Assembly (NCBI RefSeq): GCF_027568515.1
Contig: NZ_JANKZF010000009.1
Coordinates: forward strand, 124,001-188,000
From: Arthrobacter sp. HY1533
GTDB taxonomy: Bacteria; Actinomycetota; Actinomycetes; Actinomycetales; Micrococcaceae
DNA: 64,000 bases
Direction of reading: 5' to 3'
Both the position numbers and the translations under genes were made by a program. Positions 55,127 through 63,777 of this stretch are shown here, piece after piece (positions within the stretch are counted from its first letter, which is position 1; every line of letters starts with the position of its first letter). The notes below the pieces were generated by a model. It was given only the letters and a program-made list of their open reading frames with translations. It had not been told where the DNA came from and ran no database searches.

Positions 55127-56577
55127 GGGAACTCCCGGGGGGACAACAGCTGGCTTTGCAGCAGGCGGAGCTTCCTGCCCTCCTGCTCGTGGCGCCAGAT
55201 CAGCCCCAGGGCAATCGTGACGATCATCAGGGGTGAGCCGATCAGGTCATAGACGGGCAGCACGCAGAAGAAGAAGACCACAGGGTACAAAAGCGGTGTG
55301 GCCCAGGACTGGCTCCGGCTGATCACGGGCAGGGTGCGCCGGATGATGAATGCGCAAAAAAGCGCGGCACCGAGAAAACCCGTGCAGAAGACAAGAAACC
55401 ACAGGGAGCCCTGGGTGCCCAGCTGCGGTGGTGAACACTGGTGGCAGTCCGCGGTGGCACCGGAAGCGATGGAAAAGAAGTTTCCCTGGCGACTGCGGGT
55501 GGCCCCAAAGCCAATGAGCGGCGAATAGTGGAGGACGGTTTCCAGGGTTATGCCGGCCAGGTTTGAGCGGCCCTCGTTGCTGTGCGGGTTCTCCAGCCGG
55601 GTCTGGATGGTTTCCCAGAGGGGCGTTATGAGCAGCCCCATGTACAGCACGGTTGCCGCGGCCCCGGCCCCCACCACGGCGAACCACCGGCCCATGATGG
55701 CCATGCGAACCACAATGACAAGCGCCATGACGCCCAGGCCGGCCCACAGCCCCCTGTTGAGGGAGAAGATCACGGGTGGAATGGCCAGGAGGAGGACAAA
55801 CACAAAGGCCATTCGCTGCCCGGCATTGCGCGTGTACCTGTAGGTCATGAGGAAGAAGGGGAGCAGCAGGCCAAAATTGGCCCCCCAGGAATTCGCATAC
55901 TCAAACGGGGCCTTGGGCCGGGGATCGGGGTAGCCCAGGATGTCCTGGAGCTGCGCCAGGCCGGGGTGGATGAGCGAATTGAGGAAGACATTGGACCGCA
56001 TGGACCGCGGCAGCAGGATTTCCAGCAGGGAGGGGAACTCATGCTGCCACAGGTACTGGCCGGCGTAGCCGCCCAGCACGGTCAGGATGAACATCCAGCC
56101 CATGAGCATGATGAGCCACTTGCGGGGAAGCACTTTTTCCGAGGTGTTGCCGATGAAGAGAAGCACAACTGTCACGGCGGCGAACCATGCAACCCGGTAC
56201 GACCAGGGCAGGATGCGTGCAATGCCCGCTTCGGGCACCAGCCCGGGAACCGGTGTCCACAACACGCCGATGCCAATGAGCAGCACGGCCAGGAACAGGA
56301 GCCAGAGCCCAAACCCGCGCGGGACCAGGATCTTGCGCTGGCGAAGCAGGTGGTATCCCAGCGGAAGTGACATGACCAGAAAGCCCAGGATGCCCAGGCC
56401 CATGGCCCACCAGAGCGGGAAGCCGGCAAAGAACACGATCAGCGGCAGGGCGGGGGAGTGGGCCAGGTGGGATCCGATGTCCCGCAGGCGCCCCCGCCTC
56501 CTGGGGCTTGAGGGCGCGGTTGCCCACGCCTGCCTCAGCCGACTGTTCAACGGTGTTCCCAAGATGCGCCCCAACAC
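55123..56577 (-). CDS. O-antigen ligase / Wzy-like polymerase
   Basis: A polytopic membrane protein of 484 residues with about 11-12 helices and a large loop in the second half, typical of the WaaL/Wzy superfamily. The motif KAPFEYANSWGANFGLLLPFF corresponds to the conserved region preceding the loop, and RSNLAGITLETVLHYSPLIGFG lies within it. It would polymerise or ligate lipid-linked repeat units after flipping. The GTG start at 56577 heads the minus-strand operon. Confidence 0.82.
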   Translation of the reverse strand: MLGRILGTPLNSRLRQAWATAPSSPRRRGRLRDIGSHLAHSPALPLIVFFAGFPLWWAMGLGILGFLVMSLPLGYHLLRQRKILVPRGFGLWLLFLAVLLIGIGVLWTPVPGLVPEAGIARILPWSYRVAWFAAVTVVLLFIGNTSEKVLPRKWLIMLMGWMFILTVLGGYAGQYLWQHEFPSLLEILLPRSMRSNVFLNSLIHPGLAQLQDILGYPDPRPKAPFEYANSWGANFGLLLPFFLMTYRYTRNAGQRMAFVFVLLLAIPPVIFSLNRGLWAGLGVMALVIVVRMAIMGRWFAVVGAGAAATVLYMGLLITPLWETIQTRLENPHSNEGRSNLAGITLETVLHYSPLIGFGATRSRQGNFFSIASGATADCHQCSPPQLGTQGSLWFLVFCTGFLGAALFCAFIIRRTLPVISRSQSWATPLLYPVVFFFCVLPVYDLIGSPLMIVTIALGLIWRHEQEGRKLRLLQSQLLSPREFP

Positions 56578-56979
56578 TTCCGGTCAATAAGTGGTCCACA
56601 AAACCTTCCTTGGCAGCCAGCCTAGTGGCGATGGAATCATTCGGGGAGGGGCTAAACAGCTAAACAGCCATAGACAGGTAGCGCCGGGAGCGGGAACAAG
56701 TAGCCCTTCCGGCACGGGCCGCGGGCATCTTGGGACAGGGCCCGATCCCGGAAAACCGTGAATTCGGCGGCTGCCCAGTAGTGGCGGAGCGGGACACAAG
56801 TAATTTTGCCCAAACTCCTAGTATTTGAGGGCTCAATAGAGTGTTTCCAGTGGCCTTGGTGGAAAGCCATAATGAGGCATCCGAGTCCAAATCTCGGTCT
56901 CAGAAGTAACAAAATCATGTGGAGCCGGGCCCACAGTGTGCTGTGGGGATGACTCGTATCTCAAGAATGAGGAATGTCC
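56578..56979. other. 402-bp divergent promoter region
   Basis: No coding sequence is seen. It separates the ligase/polymerase operon from the large secreted protein, is AT-richer than its surroundings and contains the CAAGTA direct repeat at 56678-56802. Confidence 0.65.
56678..56802. repeat. Imperfect 25-bp direct repeat with CAAGTA core, 100 bp apart
   Basis: Copies at 56678-56702 and 56778-56802 share GTAG, a GGAGCGGGA-like centre and a terminal ACAAGTA with an exact 100-bp offset. CAAGTA is also the core of the elements at 31232-31241 and 37634-37643 (reverse strand) and at 38041. Confidence 0.55.
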
Positions 56980-59900
56980 ATGCGAAGATACATAGCAGTC
57001 TTTGCCGGGGTTCTGATGGTTGTCGCTGCGGGATTGGCAGTTCCGAGCGCCGCGACGGCATCAGATCAAACCCTAACAACAGTTGTCAGGTCAACGCCTG
57101 TAAATTACACGCCCAATGTCTTGGACGGCACTGTTTTCTCGATCGCCCAAGCTGGCAACATGATCGTGTTGGGAGGGCAATTTACCCAGGTCCAGGCAAG
57201 CACCGGCGGTCCGGTGCTCACACGCAACAATATTGTTGCCTTTAACAAGGACACAGGCGTAATCAGCACCACTTTTGCGCCGCAATTCAACGCCACCGTG
57301 CGCAGCGTGGTCGCTGCAGCTGACGGGAACAGCGTCTACGTGGGCGGCCAGTTCGGCACGCTCAACGGCGCATCCGTGACGAAGGTGACCCGGCTTGCCA
57401 TCAGCAATGGAGCCAAGGTGGCGGGCTTCAATCCCGGGCTCGTTGATGCCGTGGTGCACGACATGAAACTGGTGGGCAGCCGGCTGTTCATTGCCGGCGA
57501 GTTCACCGAAATTGGCAACGTGCCCCGGTCCAAGCTGGCCGAACTTGACCCCGCTACCGGTGCGCTGCGCTCGAATGTCAACGTGGCATTCGCCGGGACC
57601 CACCTGGGCGGCACAACGTTTGTGCACAAGTTCGATGTCTCCCCGGACGGGGCCACCATGGTGGTCACCGGCAATTTCCGCACCATGGACGGGCTGGACC
57701 GTGTGCAGGTTGGCATGATCGACCTGACCACCAATCCGGTGACAGTCAAGAACTGGGCAACGGACCAGTGGAAGCCGAACTGCTACTCTTCGTTCGCCTA
57801 CTATCTCAACGACCTTGATTTCTCTCCTGACGGGAGCTTCTTTGTCCTTGGGTCCATGGGCGGCTATGGCAGCGGCCCGCCGAGCCTGTGTGACAGCATG
57901 TCACGCTGGGAGATTGGTGCCTCGGGAGCAGCTGTGACCCCAACCTGGGTTGACTACACGGGCGGCGACAGCATCTACGCCCTGGAAAACACTGGCAGCA
58001 CCGTCTACTTCGGCGGCCACAACCGGTGGGTCAACAATCCGTTTGCAGCGGACAGGGCTGGGCAGGGTGCAGTTGAGCGCGAGGGGATTGGTGCCCTCAA
58101 CACAGCCAACGGCATGCCCATTGACTGGAACCCGGGCCGTGACCGCGGCCGTGGCGTCTTTGACATGATGGCCACCTCGCAGGGTCTCTGGGTCGGTTCC
58201 GACACCGACAGAATTGCCAGGTACCTGTACAGGGCAAGGATTGCGATGTTCCCGCTGGCCGGGGGCACCACCATTCCAACGGCCAGCGCCCCGGCACTGC
58301 CGGTGGACGTCATGCAGAGCGGTTCCCTGAACACAGCCCTGGACGCCCGCTACCTGTACCGGGTGAACACCGGCGGTGACACCATTCCCAGCATTGATGG
58401 CGGAATGGACTGGATCGGTGACATTGCCCCTCCGGGCAGCACGTACCGGAACACCGGAAACGCCGCCAGCTACGACACCGTGGGTGCAACCACCGCTGCC
58501 GTGCCGGCAACCACGCCGACGTCGATCTTCTCCACGGAGCGGTGGGACGCCAACGGCAACCCTGAAATGATTTGGTCCTTCCCGGTTCCCGCCGGCAAGC
58601 ACCTGCAGGTCAGGATTTACCTTGCCGACCGTTGCGGTTGCACCTCGACCGCCGGTTCACGCGTATTCACCATGAAGGTGGACGGGGTGACGGCGTTCCA
58701 GAACTACGACATCAACGCCTCCGTTGGCCACAATGTTGGCACCATGCTTTCCAGGAACATCACCAGTGACGGAACGGTCAACATCGAGTTCGACCACGTG
58801 GTGGAAAACCCTGCAGTCAACGGCCTGGAAATCGTTGACCTGGATGCCGCCGCACCACCGCCCGGGCAGGTGGACCAGATGAAGACCTTGTACTTCGATG
58901 GGACAACAGGATCGGGCAGCATCGCGGCAGTCACGGGCAGCGTTCCCTGGGACAACGTCCGAGGCGGATTCGTCGCCAACGGCAGCCTGTACTTGGCCAC
59001 CTCAACGGGAGAGTTCCAGCAGCGCTCCTTCAATGGGACCCAAATTGGCGCACCCACTGCGCTGAACCTGTACGGGCTGACCAACTTCGGTGCCGACATG
59101 CAGTCCATGACCGGCATGTTCTTCTCCAACGGCAGGATCTACTACACGCTGACGGGGCAGAGCAACCTCTACATGCGGTACTTCGATCTGAGCAGCCAAA
59201 TTGTGGGCTCGCAACGGTTCACAATCACAGGACCCACCGGCGGCATGGATTGGAAGAACGTCAAGGGAATGTTCCTGGCAGGAGGCCACCTGTACTGGGC
59301 CTCCATTGATGGCAACCTGAACACCATGAACTGGGCCGATTCCGCTGGAAACGGCGCCGTGAGTGGCACCTCAACCGTGGTTAGCGGTCCGGGACTTGAC
59401 GGCACCAATTGGGCCGCAAGGTCCCTGATTGACAAGGTTGGCACAGGATCCGTCATCCCGCCGCCAAACCAGGCACCGACCGCAGCTTTTGCACCCCAGT
59501 GCACGGGCCTGGCCTGTACCTTCGACGGCAGCGGGTCCACGGATTCAGATGGAACCGTTGCAGGGTATGCGTGGACCAGCTCGGACGGCGGCAGCGGCAG
59601 TGCTGCAACGTTCGGCCGCACCTTCGCAGCCCCCGGGACGTACACCGTCAACCTGATGGTGACGGACGACGACGGCGCAACAGGGACTGTCAGCCACGAT
59701 GTCACCGTGGCGCAGCTGCCCCCGCCCAATGTGGCGCCGGTGGCCTCGTTCACCAGCGACTGCACGTTCCTGGCCTGCACCTTTGACGGTTCGGGCTCCA
59801 CCGACAGTGACGGGACGGTGACCGGGTACGCTTGGGTGCTCCCGGCCGGGGCAACGGCGACGGGGGCAGTGACGTCCTATACGTTCGCTGCCGCCGGAAC

Positions 59901-60627
59901 CTACCCCGTCAAGTTGACCGTCACCGACAACCAGGGTGCCACCGGTGTAATCACCACCGATGTCACCGTGGCTGCGGACCCGAATCCGCCAGTGACCAAT
60001 CCCGTGGCGTTTGTGGCCTCGGCCGCAAGCAATGCCACGGGTTCGGTCAACACGCACACCGTCACCATTCCGGCGTCTGTCCAAGCCGGCGATGTATTGG
60101 TGGCGGCCTTCAGCACCAACTCCGGCACCGTTGCAGTGACGGGGCCGGCCGGATGGAATGACTTTGCCAATGCAGCAACGGCATCCATGCGAGGGGTTGT
60201 CTACTCGAAGGTGGCTGTCGCCGCCGACGCCGGAGCCACACTGACAGTGGGGACCGCGACTTACAACCGCGGCACCTTGGTGGTCAGCGCGTACCGGAAC
60301 GCCACGGTGGCAGCAGCGTCGTTTGCCCTGCAATCGGAAACGGTGAGCAGGGCGGCGCACACAACGCCATCCCTGGCTGCACCAACCGGATCCTGGGCAC
60401 TGTCCTACTGGGCTGACAAGACAGCTGCCACCACCAGCTGGGCCGCACCTGCCGGGCAAACAGTCCGCCAAACGGGTGCCGGCACAGGTGCAGGGCACAT
60501 GAGCTGGCTCTTGGCTGACAGCAACGGAGTGCTCGCAGGACCCGCTGCGGGTGGCCTCGTGGCAACGGCGGACAGTGCGTCCGCCAGTGCCGTCATGGGA
60601 ACAGTGGTGGTTGCACCGGCCCCGTAG
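56980..60627 (+). CDS. Large secreted beta-propeller / malectin / PKD surface protein
   Basis: About 1,215 residues. The signal peptide MRRYIAVFAGVLMVVAAGLA ends at PSAATA. Residues ~30-440 are propeller-like repeats (VLGGQFTQV, VYVGGQFGTL, LFIAGEFTEIG). Residues ~455-622 match a malectin/CBM57 domain (RVNTGGD, RWDANGNPEMIWSFPVPAG, VRIYLADRC). A second repeat region follows, then two PKD domains (~829-918 and ~917-1003), each with DGSGSTDSDGTV and a Cys pair, and a C-terminal beta domain (~1005-1215). No sortase motif or C-terminal anchor is seen. The second ATG (56980) was chosen because GAGGA directly abuts the first. Probably binds glycan at the surface or in the matrix. Confidence 0.82.
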   Translation: MRRYIAVFAGVLMVVAAGLAVPSAATASDQTLTTVVRSTPVNYTPNVLDGTVFSIAQAGNMIVLGGQFTQVQASTGGPVLTRNNIVAFNKDTGVISTTFAPQFNATVRSVVAAADGNSVYVGGQFGTLNGASVTKVTRLAISNGAKVAGFNPGLVDAVVHDMKLVGSRLFIAGEFTEIGNVPRSKLAELDPATGALRSNVNVAFAGTHLGGTTFVHKFDVSPDGATMVVTGNFRTMDGLDRVQVGMIDLTTNPVTVKNWATDQWKPNCYSSFAYYLNDLDFSPDGSFFVLGSMGGYGSGPPSLCDSMSRWEIGASGAAVTPTWVDYTGGDSIYALENTGSTVYFGGHNRWVNNPFAADRAGQGAVEREGIGALNTANGMPIDWNPGRDRGRGVFDMMATSQGLWVGSDTDRIARYLYRARIAMFPLAGGTTIPTASAPALPVDVMQSGSLNTALDARYLYRVNTGGDTIPSIDGGMDWIGDIAPPGSTYRNTGNAASYDTVGATTAAVPATTPTSIFSTERWDANGNPEMIWSFPVPAGKHLQVRIYLADRCGCTSTAGSRVFTMKVDGVTAFQNYDINASVGHNVGTMLSRNITSDGTVNIEFDHVVENPAVNGLEIVDLDAAAPPPGQVDQMKTLYFDGTTGSGSIAAVTGSVPWDNVRGGFVANGSLYLATSTGEFQQRSFNGTQIGAPTALNLYGLTNFGADMQSMTGMFFSNGRIYYTLTGQSNLYMRYFDLSSQIVGSQRFTITGPTGGMDWKNVKGMFLAGGHLYWASIDGNLNTMNWADSAGNGAVSGTSTVVSGPGLDGTNWAARSLIDKVGTGSVIPPPNQAPTAAFAPQCTGLACTFDGSGSTDSDGTVAGYAWTSSDGGSGSAATFGRTFAAPGTYTVNLMVTDDDGATGTVSHDVTVAQLPPPNVAPVASFTSDCTFLACTFDGSGSTDSDGTVTGYAWVLPAGATATGAVTSYTFAAAGTYPVKLTVTDNQGATGVITTDVTVAADPNPPVTNPVAFVASAASNATGSVNTHTVTIPASVQAGDVLVAAFSTNSGTVAVTGPAGWNDFANAATASMRGVVYSKVAVAADAGATLTVGTATYNRGTLVVSAYRNATVAAASFALQSETVSRAAHTTPSLAAPTGSWALSYWADKTAATTSWAAPAGQTVRQTGAGTGAGHMSWLLADSNGVLAGPAAGGLVATADSASASAVMGTVVVAPAP

Positions 60628-60644
60628 CCGAACCGCTTGACCCT

Positions 60645-60684
60645 ACTTCAGGCCCCGCCACAGCAAATTGGCGGGGCCTGAAGT
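60645..60684. terminator. Terminator after the large secreted protein
   Basis: A perfect 16-bp stem ACTTCAGGCCCCGCCA with its complement and an 8-nt loop. Confidence 0.85.
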
Positions 60685-60757
60685 GCGCCCGCCATGAGTG
60701 GGTCTGGGGGCCGTGCGGACGTGCGAAAATAGAAGAACAGAAACGTGGCGTAATTAA

Positions 60758-60775
60758 GAACCGCGTTTGCGGTTC
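60758..60775 (+). other. Small hairpin in the sufS leader
   Basis: A 7-bp stem GAACCGC / GCGGTTC with a GTTT tetraloop ends 5 nt before the AAGGAGC ribosome site of sufS. It may affect mRNA stability or translation; no known element is recognised. Confidence 0.35.
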
Positions 60776-60798
60776 CGGCTAAGGAGCAGAGAAGCCAA

Positions 60799-62115
60799 GT
60801 GGCATCACATGCACATCCCACCCACCCATCCGCCCAGGCACTGGGCGATGCTGAAGTCCTGCGCATTCGCAACGACTTCCCCATCCTGGAACAGGACGTC
60901 AACGGCAGGCCGCTGGTGTACCTTGACTCCGGCGCCACCTCGCAGAACCCGCAAAGCGTCATGGAGGCCGAGCAGGAGTTCTACGAGCAGCGCAACGCGG
61001 CCGTCCACCGCGGCGCCCACACCCTGGCCGTGAATGCAACGGACGCCTTTGAGGACGCCCGCGCCACCGTGGCCGGCTTCATCGGTGCCGCGGAAAACGA
61101 GCTGGTGTGGACGCAGAACGCCACGGCGGGCCTGAACTTGATTGCCTACTCCTTTGGCAACGCCAGTGTGGGCAAGGTTTCCGAGGCAGCCAAAAAGTTC
61201 GCCCTGGGCGCCGGCGACGAGGTCCTGGTCACCGAGATGGAGCACCACGCCAACCTCATCCCCTGGCAGGAACTGTGCCGCCGCACGGGCGCAACACTGC
61301 GCTTCATCCCCATCCACGACGACGGCACCCTGGACATGGCCGCCGCAGCGGAGCTCATCAACGCCCGCACCCGTGTCCTTTCCTTCACCCACGTCTCCAA
61401 TGTCACCGGCGTGATCAACCCGGCCGCCGAGCTGGCCGCCATGGCGCACCAGGTAGGTGCACTCGTGGTCCTTGATGCCTGCCAGTCCGCCCCGCATCTG
61501 CCCCTGGACGTCAAGGCGCTGGACGTTGACTTTGCCGTGTTCTCGGGCCACAAGATGCTCGCGCCCACCGGCATTGGCGGGGTCTACGGCCGCGCAGAAT
61601 TGCTTGACGCCATGCCGCCGTTCCTCACGGGCGGCTCCATGATCACCACCGTCACCATGGAGGAGGCCGGTTACCTGCCCGCCCCGCAGCGTTTCGAGGC
61701 CGGCACCCAGCCCATCTCCCAGGCCGTGGCCCTGGCCACGGCCGCCAACTACCTGAGCGAGACGGGCATGGAGCGCATCCACGCCTGGGAGGCGGAACTG
61801 GGCCAGCGCCTGGTGCGGGGGCTGGAAGGGATCGACGGCATCCGTGTCCTGGGGCCGGCGTCGGGCATTCCCAGGGCAGGGCTGGCAGCCTTTGAGGTGG
61901 AGGGGGTGCACGCGCACGACGTCGGGCAGTTCCTTGATGCTGCCGGCATCGCCGTCCGCGTGGGCCACCACTGCGCCCAGCCGCTGCACCGCCGGCTCGG
62001 GTTGAATTCCTCCACCCGGGCCAGTGCCTACCTGTACAACACAACTGCCGATGTCGATGCGTTCCTGGCCGCCGTGGCCGGGGTCCGTGCGTACTTCGGC
62101 GTGGAAGGGGCGTAG
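60799..62115 (+). CDS. sufS: Cysteine desulfurase SufS
   Basis: A PLP-dependent class V aminotransferase-fold enzyme of 438 residues that mobilises sulfur from cysteine for Fe-S cluster assembly. The PLP Lys is K252 in FSGHKMLAPTGIG, and the persulfide Cys is C392 in VGHHCAQP. EMEHHANLIPW and FTHVSNVTG are family motifs. The GTG at 60799 has AAGGAGC at 11 nt. It is 3 bp from sufU. The other suf genes are not in the window. Confidence 0.95.
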   Translation: MASHAHPTHPSAQALGDAEVLRIRNDFPILEQDVNGRPLVYLDSGATSQNPQSVMEAEQEFYEQRNAAVHRGAHTLAVNATDAFEDARATVAGFIGAAENELVWTQNATAGLNLIAYSFGNASVGKVSEAAKKFALGAGDEVLVTEMEHHANLIPWQELCRRTGATLRFIPIHDDGTLDMAAAAELINARTRVLSFTHVSNVTGVINPAAELAAMAHQVGALVVLDACQSAPHLPLDVKALDVDFAVFSGHKMLAPTGIGGVYGRAELLDAMPPFLTGGSMITTVTMEEAGYLPAPQRFEAGTQPISQAVALATAANYLSETGMERIHAWEAELGQRLVRGLEGIDGIRVLGPASGIPRAGLAAFEVEGVHAHDVGQFLDAAGIAVRVGHHCAQPLHRRLGLNSSTRASAYLYNTTADVDAFLAAVAGVRAYFGVEGA

Positions 62116-62118
62116 GCC

Positions 62119-62580
62119 TTGAGTTCACTCGATTCGCTTTACCAGCAGATCATCTTGGAGGAGTCCAAGGCCCGGCGCGGCGGCGACCTGCCCGCCGAGC
62201 AGCTTGATGCCACCCAACTTCCCGCCAATGTTGGCCAGTGCCACCAGCTCAACCCCGTATGCGGCGACGAGATCACGCTGCGCCTGGAGACCGAGGGTGA
62301 TCAGGTTTCCGGCATCCACTGGGCGGGGGACGGGTGCTCCATTTCGATGGCGTCGGCGTCCATCCTCAGCGACATGGTGGTGGGCCTGGACAAGGCAGGG
62401 GTGCAGTCGCTCATCGACAGCTTCCGCGAGGTCATGCGCTCCCGCGGCAAGCACGAGGCCGACGAAGATGTCCTGGGGGACGCTGCGGCACTGTCTGGCG
62501 TCTCCAAGTTTCCGGCCCGCGTCAAGTGCGCCATGCTGGCCTGGGTTGCGGCAGAGGACGCGTTGAACCAGACCCGCTAG
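62119..62580 (+). CDS. sufU: SufU-type zinc-dependent sulfur-transfer protein
   Basis: 153 residues. The three zinc-binding Cys are C48 in NPVCGDEI, C73 in GDGCSISMAS and C137 in RVKCAML, and a Gly-Asp pair precedes the second. SufU accepts sulfur from SufS in Gram-positive bacteria. The TTG start at 62119 has GAAGGGG 8 nt upstream inside the sufS end. Confidence 0.93.
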   Translation: MSSLDSLYQQIILEESKARRGGDLPAEQLDATQLPANVGQCHQLNPVCGDEITLRLETEGDQVSGIHWAGDGCSISMASASILSDMVVGLDKAGVQSLIDSFREVMRSRGKHEADEDVLGDAAALSGVSKFPARVKCAMLAWVAAEDALNQTR

Positions 62581-62598
62581 CGGCGGCTGCCGCTGCGG

Positions 62599-63051
62599 CT
62601 AGGGTGCCCGGCGAGCCATGGCCAGCGCATGCCTGCGGCTGAGCGACCACAAGACCAACACCAGCAGGGCGCCAATGAAAGCGCCAAAGGTGTTGGCGAC
62701 GATGTCGCTCCAGGCGGGGACACGCTCCGGCAGGAAGATGCCCTGCGCCAGCTCAACGGCCCCGGACACTGCCGCGGCAATGACCACCGAAAGCCACCAG
62801 AGCCAGCGGTGCAGCCGCAGTGCCAAGATGGCCCCGAACGGTACAAAAAGCAGGATGTTGGCCGCGAACTCCACCTTGCGGTACGTGATGAACCATTGCG
62901 GCAGGCCGCGGTTGTGCAGCCACTCAATGAGTTGCATGAGCACGCCGTCAATGGGCCGGTCCACGGGGGACGGCCACAACAGGATGCCGGCCAGGGCGGC
63001 AAAGTAAGCCACCGCAAGGAAGACGGCGATTCTATGGCTGGTTGTGCTCAC
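62599..63051 (-). CDS. VanZ-family membrane protein
   Basis: 150 residues with four membrane helices. The VanZ pattern is visible: an LWPSPVD motif after helix 1, VEFAANILLFVPFGAILAL in the middle, and VELAQGIFLPERVPAWSDIVANTFGA near the end. Family members affect teicoplanin susceptibility in some bacteria, but most have unknown function. The GTG at 63051 is exactly 6 nt after TAGACT and lacks a ribosome site, suggesting a leaderless message. Confidence 0.88.
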   Translation of the reverse strand: MSTTSHRIAVFLAVAYFAALAGILLWPSPVDRPIDGVLMQLIEWLHNRGLPQWFITYRKVEFAANILLFVPFGAILALRLHRWLWWLSVVIAAAVSGAVELAQGIFLPERVPAWSDIVANTFGAFIGALLVLVLWSLSRRHALAMARRAP

Positions 63052-63057
63052 GCTGCC

Positions 63058-63063
63058 AGTCTA
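63058..63063 (-). promoter_or_regulatory. Putative -10 box TAGACT of the VanZ-like gene
   Basis: TAGACT on the minus strand is followed by GGCAGC and then GTG, the same 6-nt gap seen at rsmI and rsmA. Confidence 0.45.
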
Positions 63064-63077
63064 TGGGAGTACGCAAA

Positions 63078-63139
63078 TGGCCCGGAATGCAGTGATGGCC
63101 CGAAGCAAATGCTCCGGGCCATCACTGCATTCCGGGCCA
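63078..63139. terminator. Terminator after the LAxTG surface protein
   Basis: A perfect 25-bp stem (63078-63102 with 63115-63139) with a 12-nt loop, the longest hairpin in the window. On the minus strand it lies downstream of the surface-protein gene and upstream of the VanZ-like promoter. Confidence 0.85.
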
Positions 63140-63159
63140 GCCGGAAAGAATCCTAAGTG

Positions 63160-63777
63160 CTATGCGTCCTGGCGGCTGCGGCGGCGTGAAACCACCACGG
63201 TGCCAACGCCTGCGGCAAGTGCGCCGGCGCCAACCAGGGACCAGACCAGCACGCCGGTGTCGATGCCGGTGTTGGCCAGGCCACCCTTTTCGCCGTCAGC
63301 AACGGTGTTGCCGTCGCCGGCACCGGTGCCTGAACCGCTGCCCGGGAGGCTGGTGACAACCTTGACTACCTGCGAGGCCTTGTTGCCCGAGGTGCGGCCA
63401 ACGGCCGTCAGGGTCCAGGTGCCGTTTGCGCTCAGGGTGACGGGCAGGGAGAAGGTACCGGCTGCCGTTGCCTGCGTGGTGAACGTGGACGGTGCCACGG
63501 CCTTGACGATGAGCGGCTTGGACATGGAGATGCCGCCGCCGATGGAGCCAATGGCTCCGCCTGCCACGGCGCTGGTCTGCGTGGCAGTGACGTCGATGGT
63601 CTCACCCGGGGCGAAGCCCGAGCCTGCGAAAGTTACTGCCTGACCCGGGACCACTACGGTGTCTGAGACGGTGGCCGAGCCTTCGGCGGGGTAGTCAGGT
63701 GCGGCCTGGGCCGCAACTGTTCCTACCGAAAGGGTTAGGATGCCGGCAAGTGCCAGGCTGACGAGTGTTTTTTTCAT
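63160..63777 (-). CDS. Small sortase-anchored surface protein (LAxTG motif)
   Basis: About 205 residues. The signal peptide begins MKKTLVSLALAG and ends AAQAA. A single Ig-like beta domain (VVVPGQAVTFAGSGFAPGET, TWTLTAVGRTSG) and a Gly/Ser linker lead to a cell-wall sorting signal: LANTG, a hydrophobic helix and the basic tail SRRRSRQ. LAxTG is the recognition type of class E sortases of high-GC actinobacteria. The ATG at 63777 follows GGGGGAA. Function unknown. Confidence 0.85.
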   Translation of the reverse strand: MKKTLVSLALAGILTLSVGTVAAQAAPDYPAEGSATVSDTVVVPGQAVTFAGSGFAPGETIDVTATQTSAVAGGAIGSIGGGISMSKPLIVKAVAPSTFTTQATAAGTFSLPVTLSANGTWTLTAVGRTSGNKASQVVKVVTSLPGSGSGTGAGDGNTVADGEKGGLANTGIDTGVLVWSLVGAGALAAGVGTVVVSRRRSRQDA

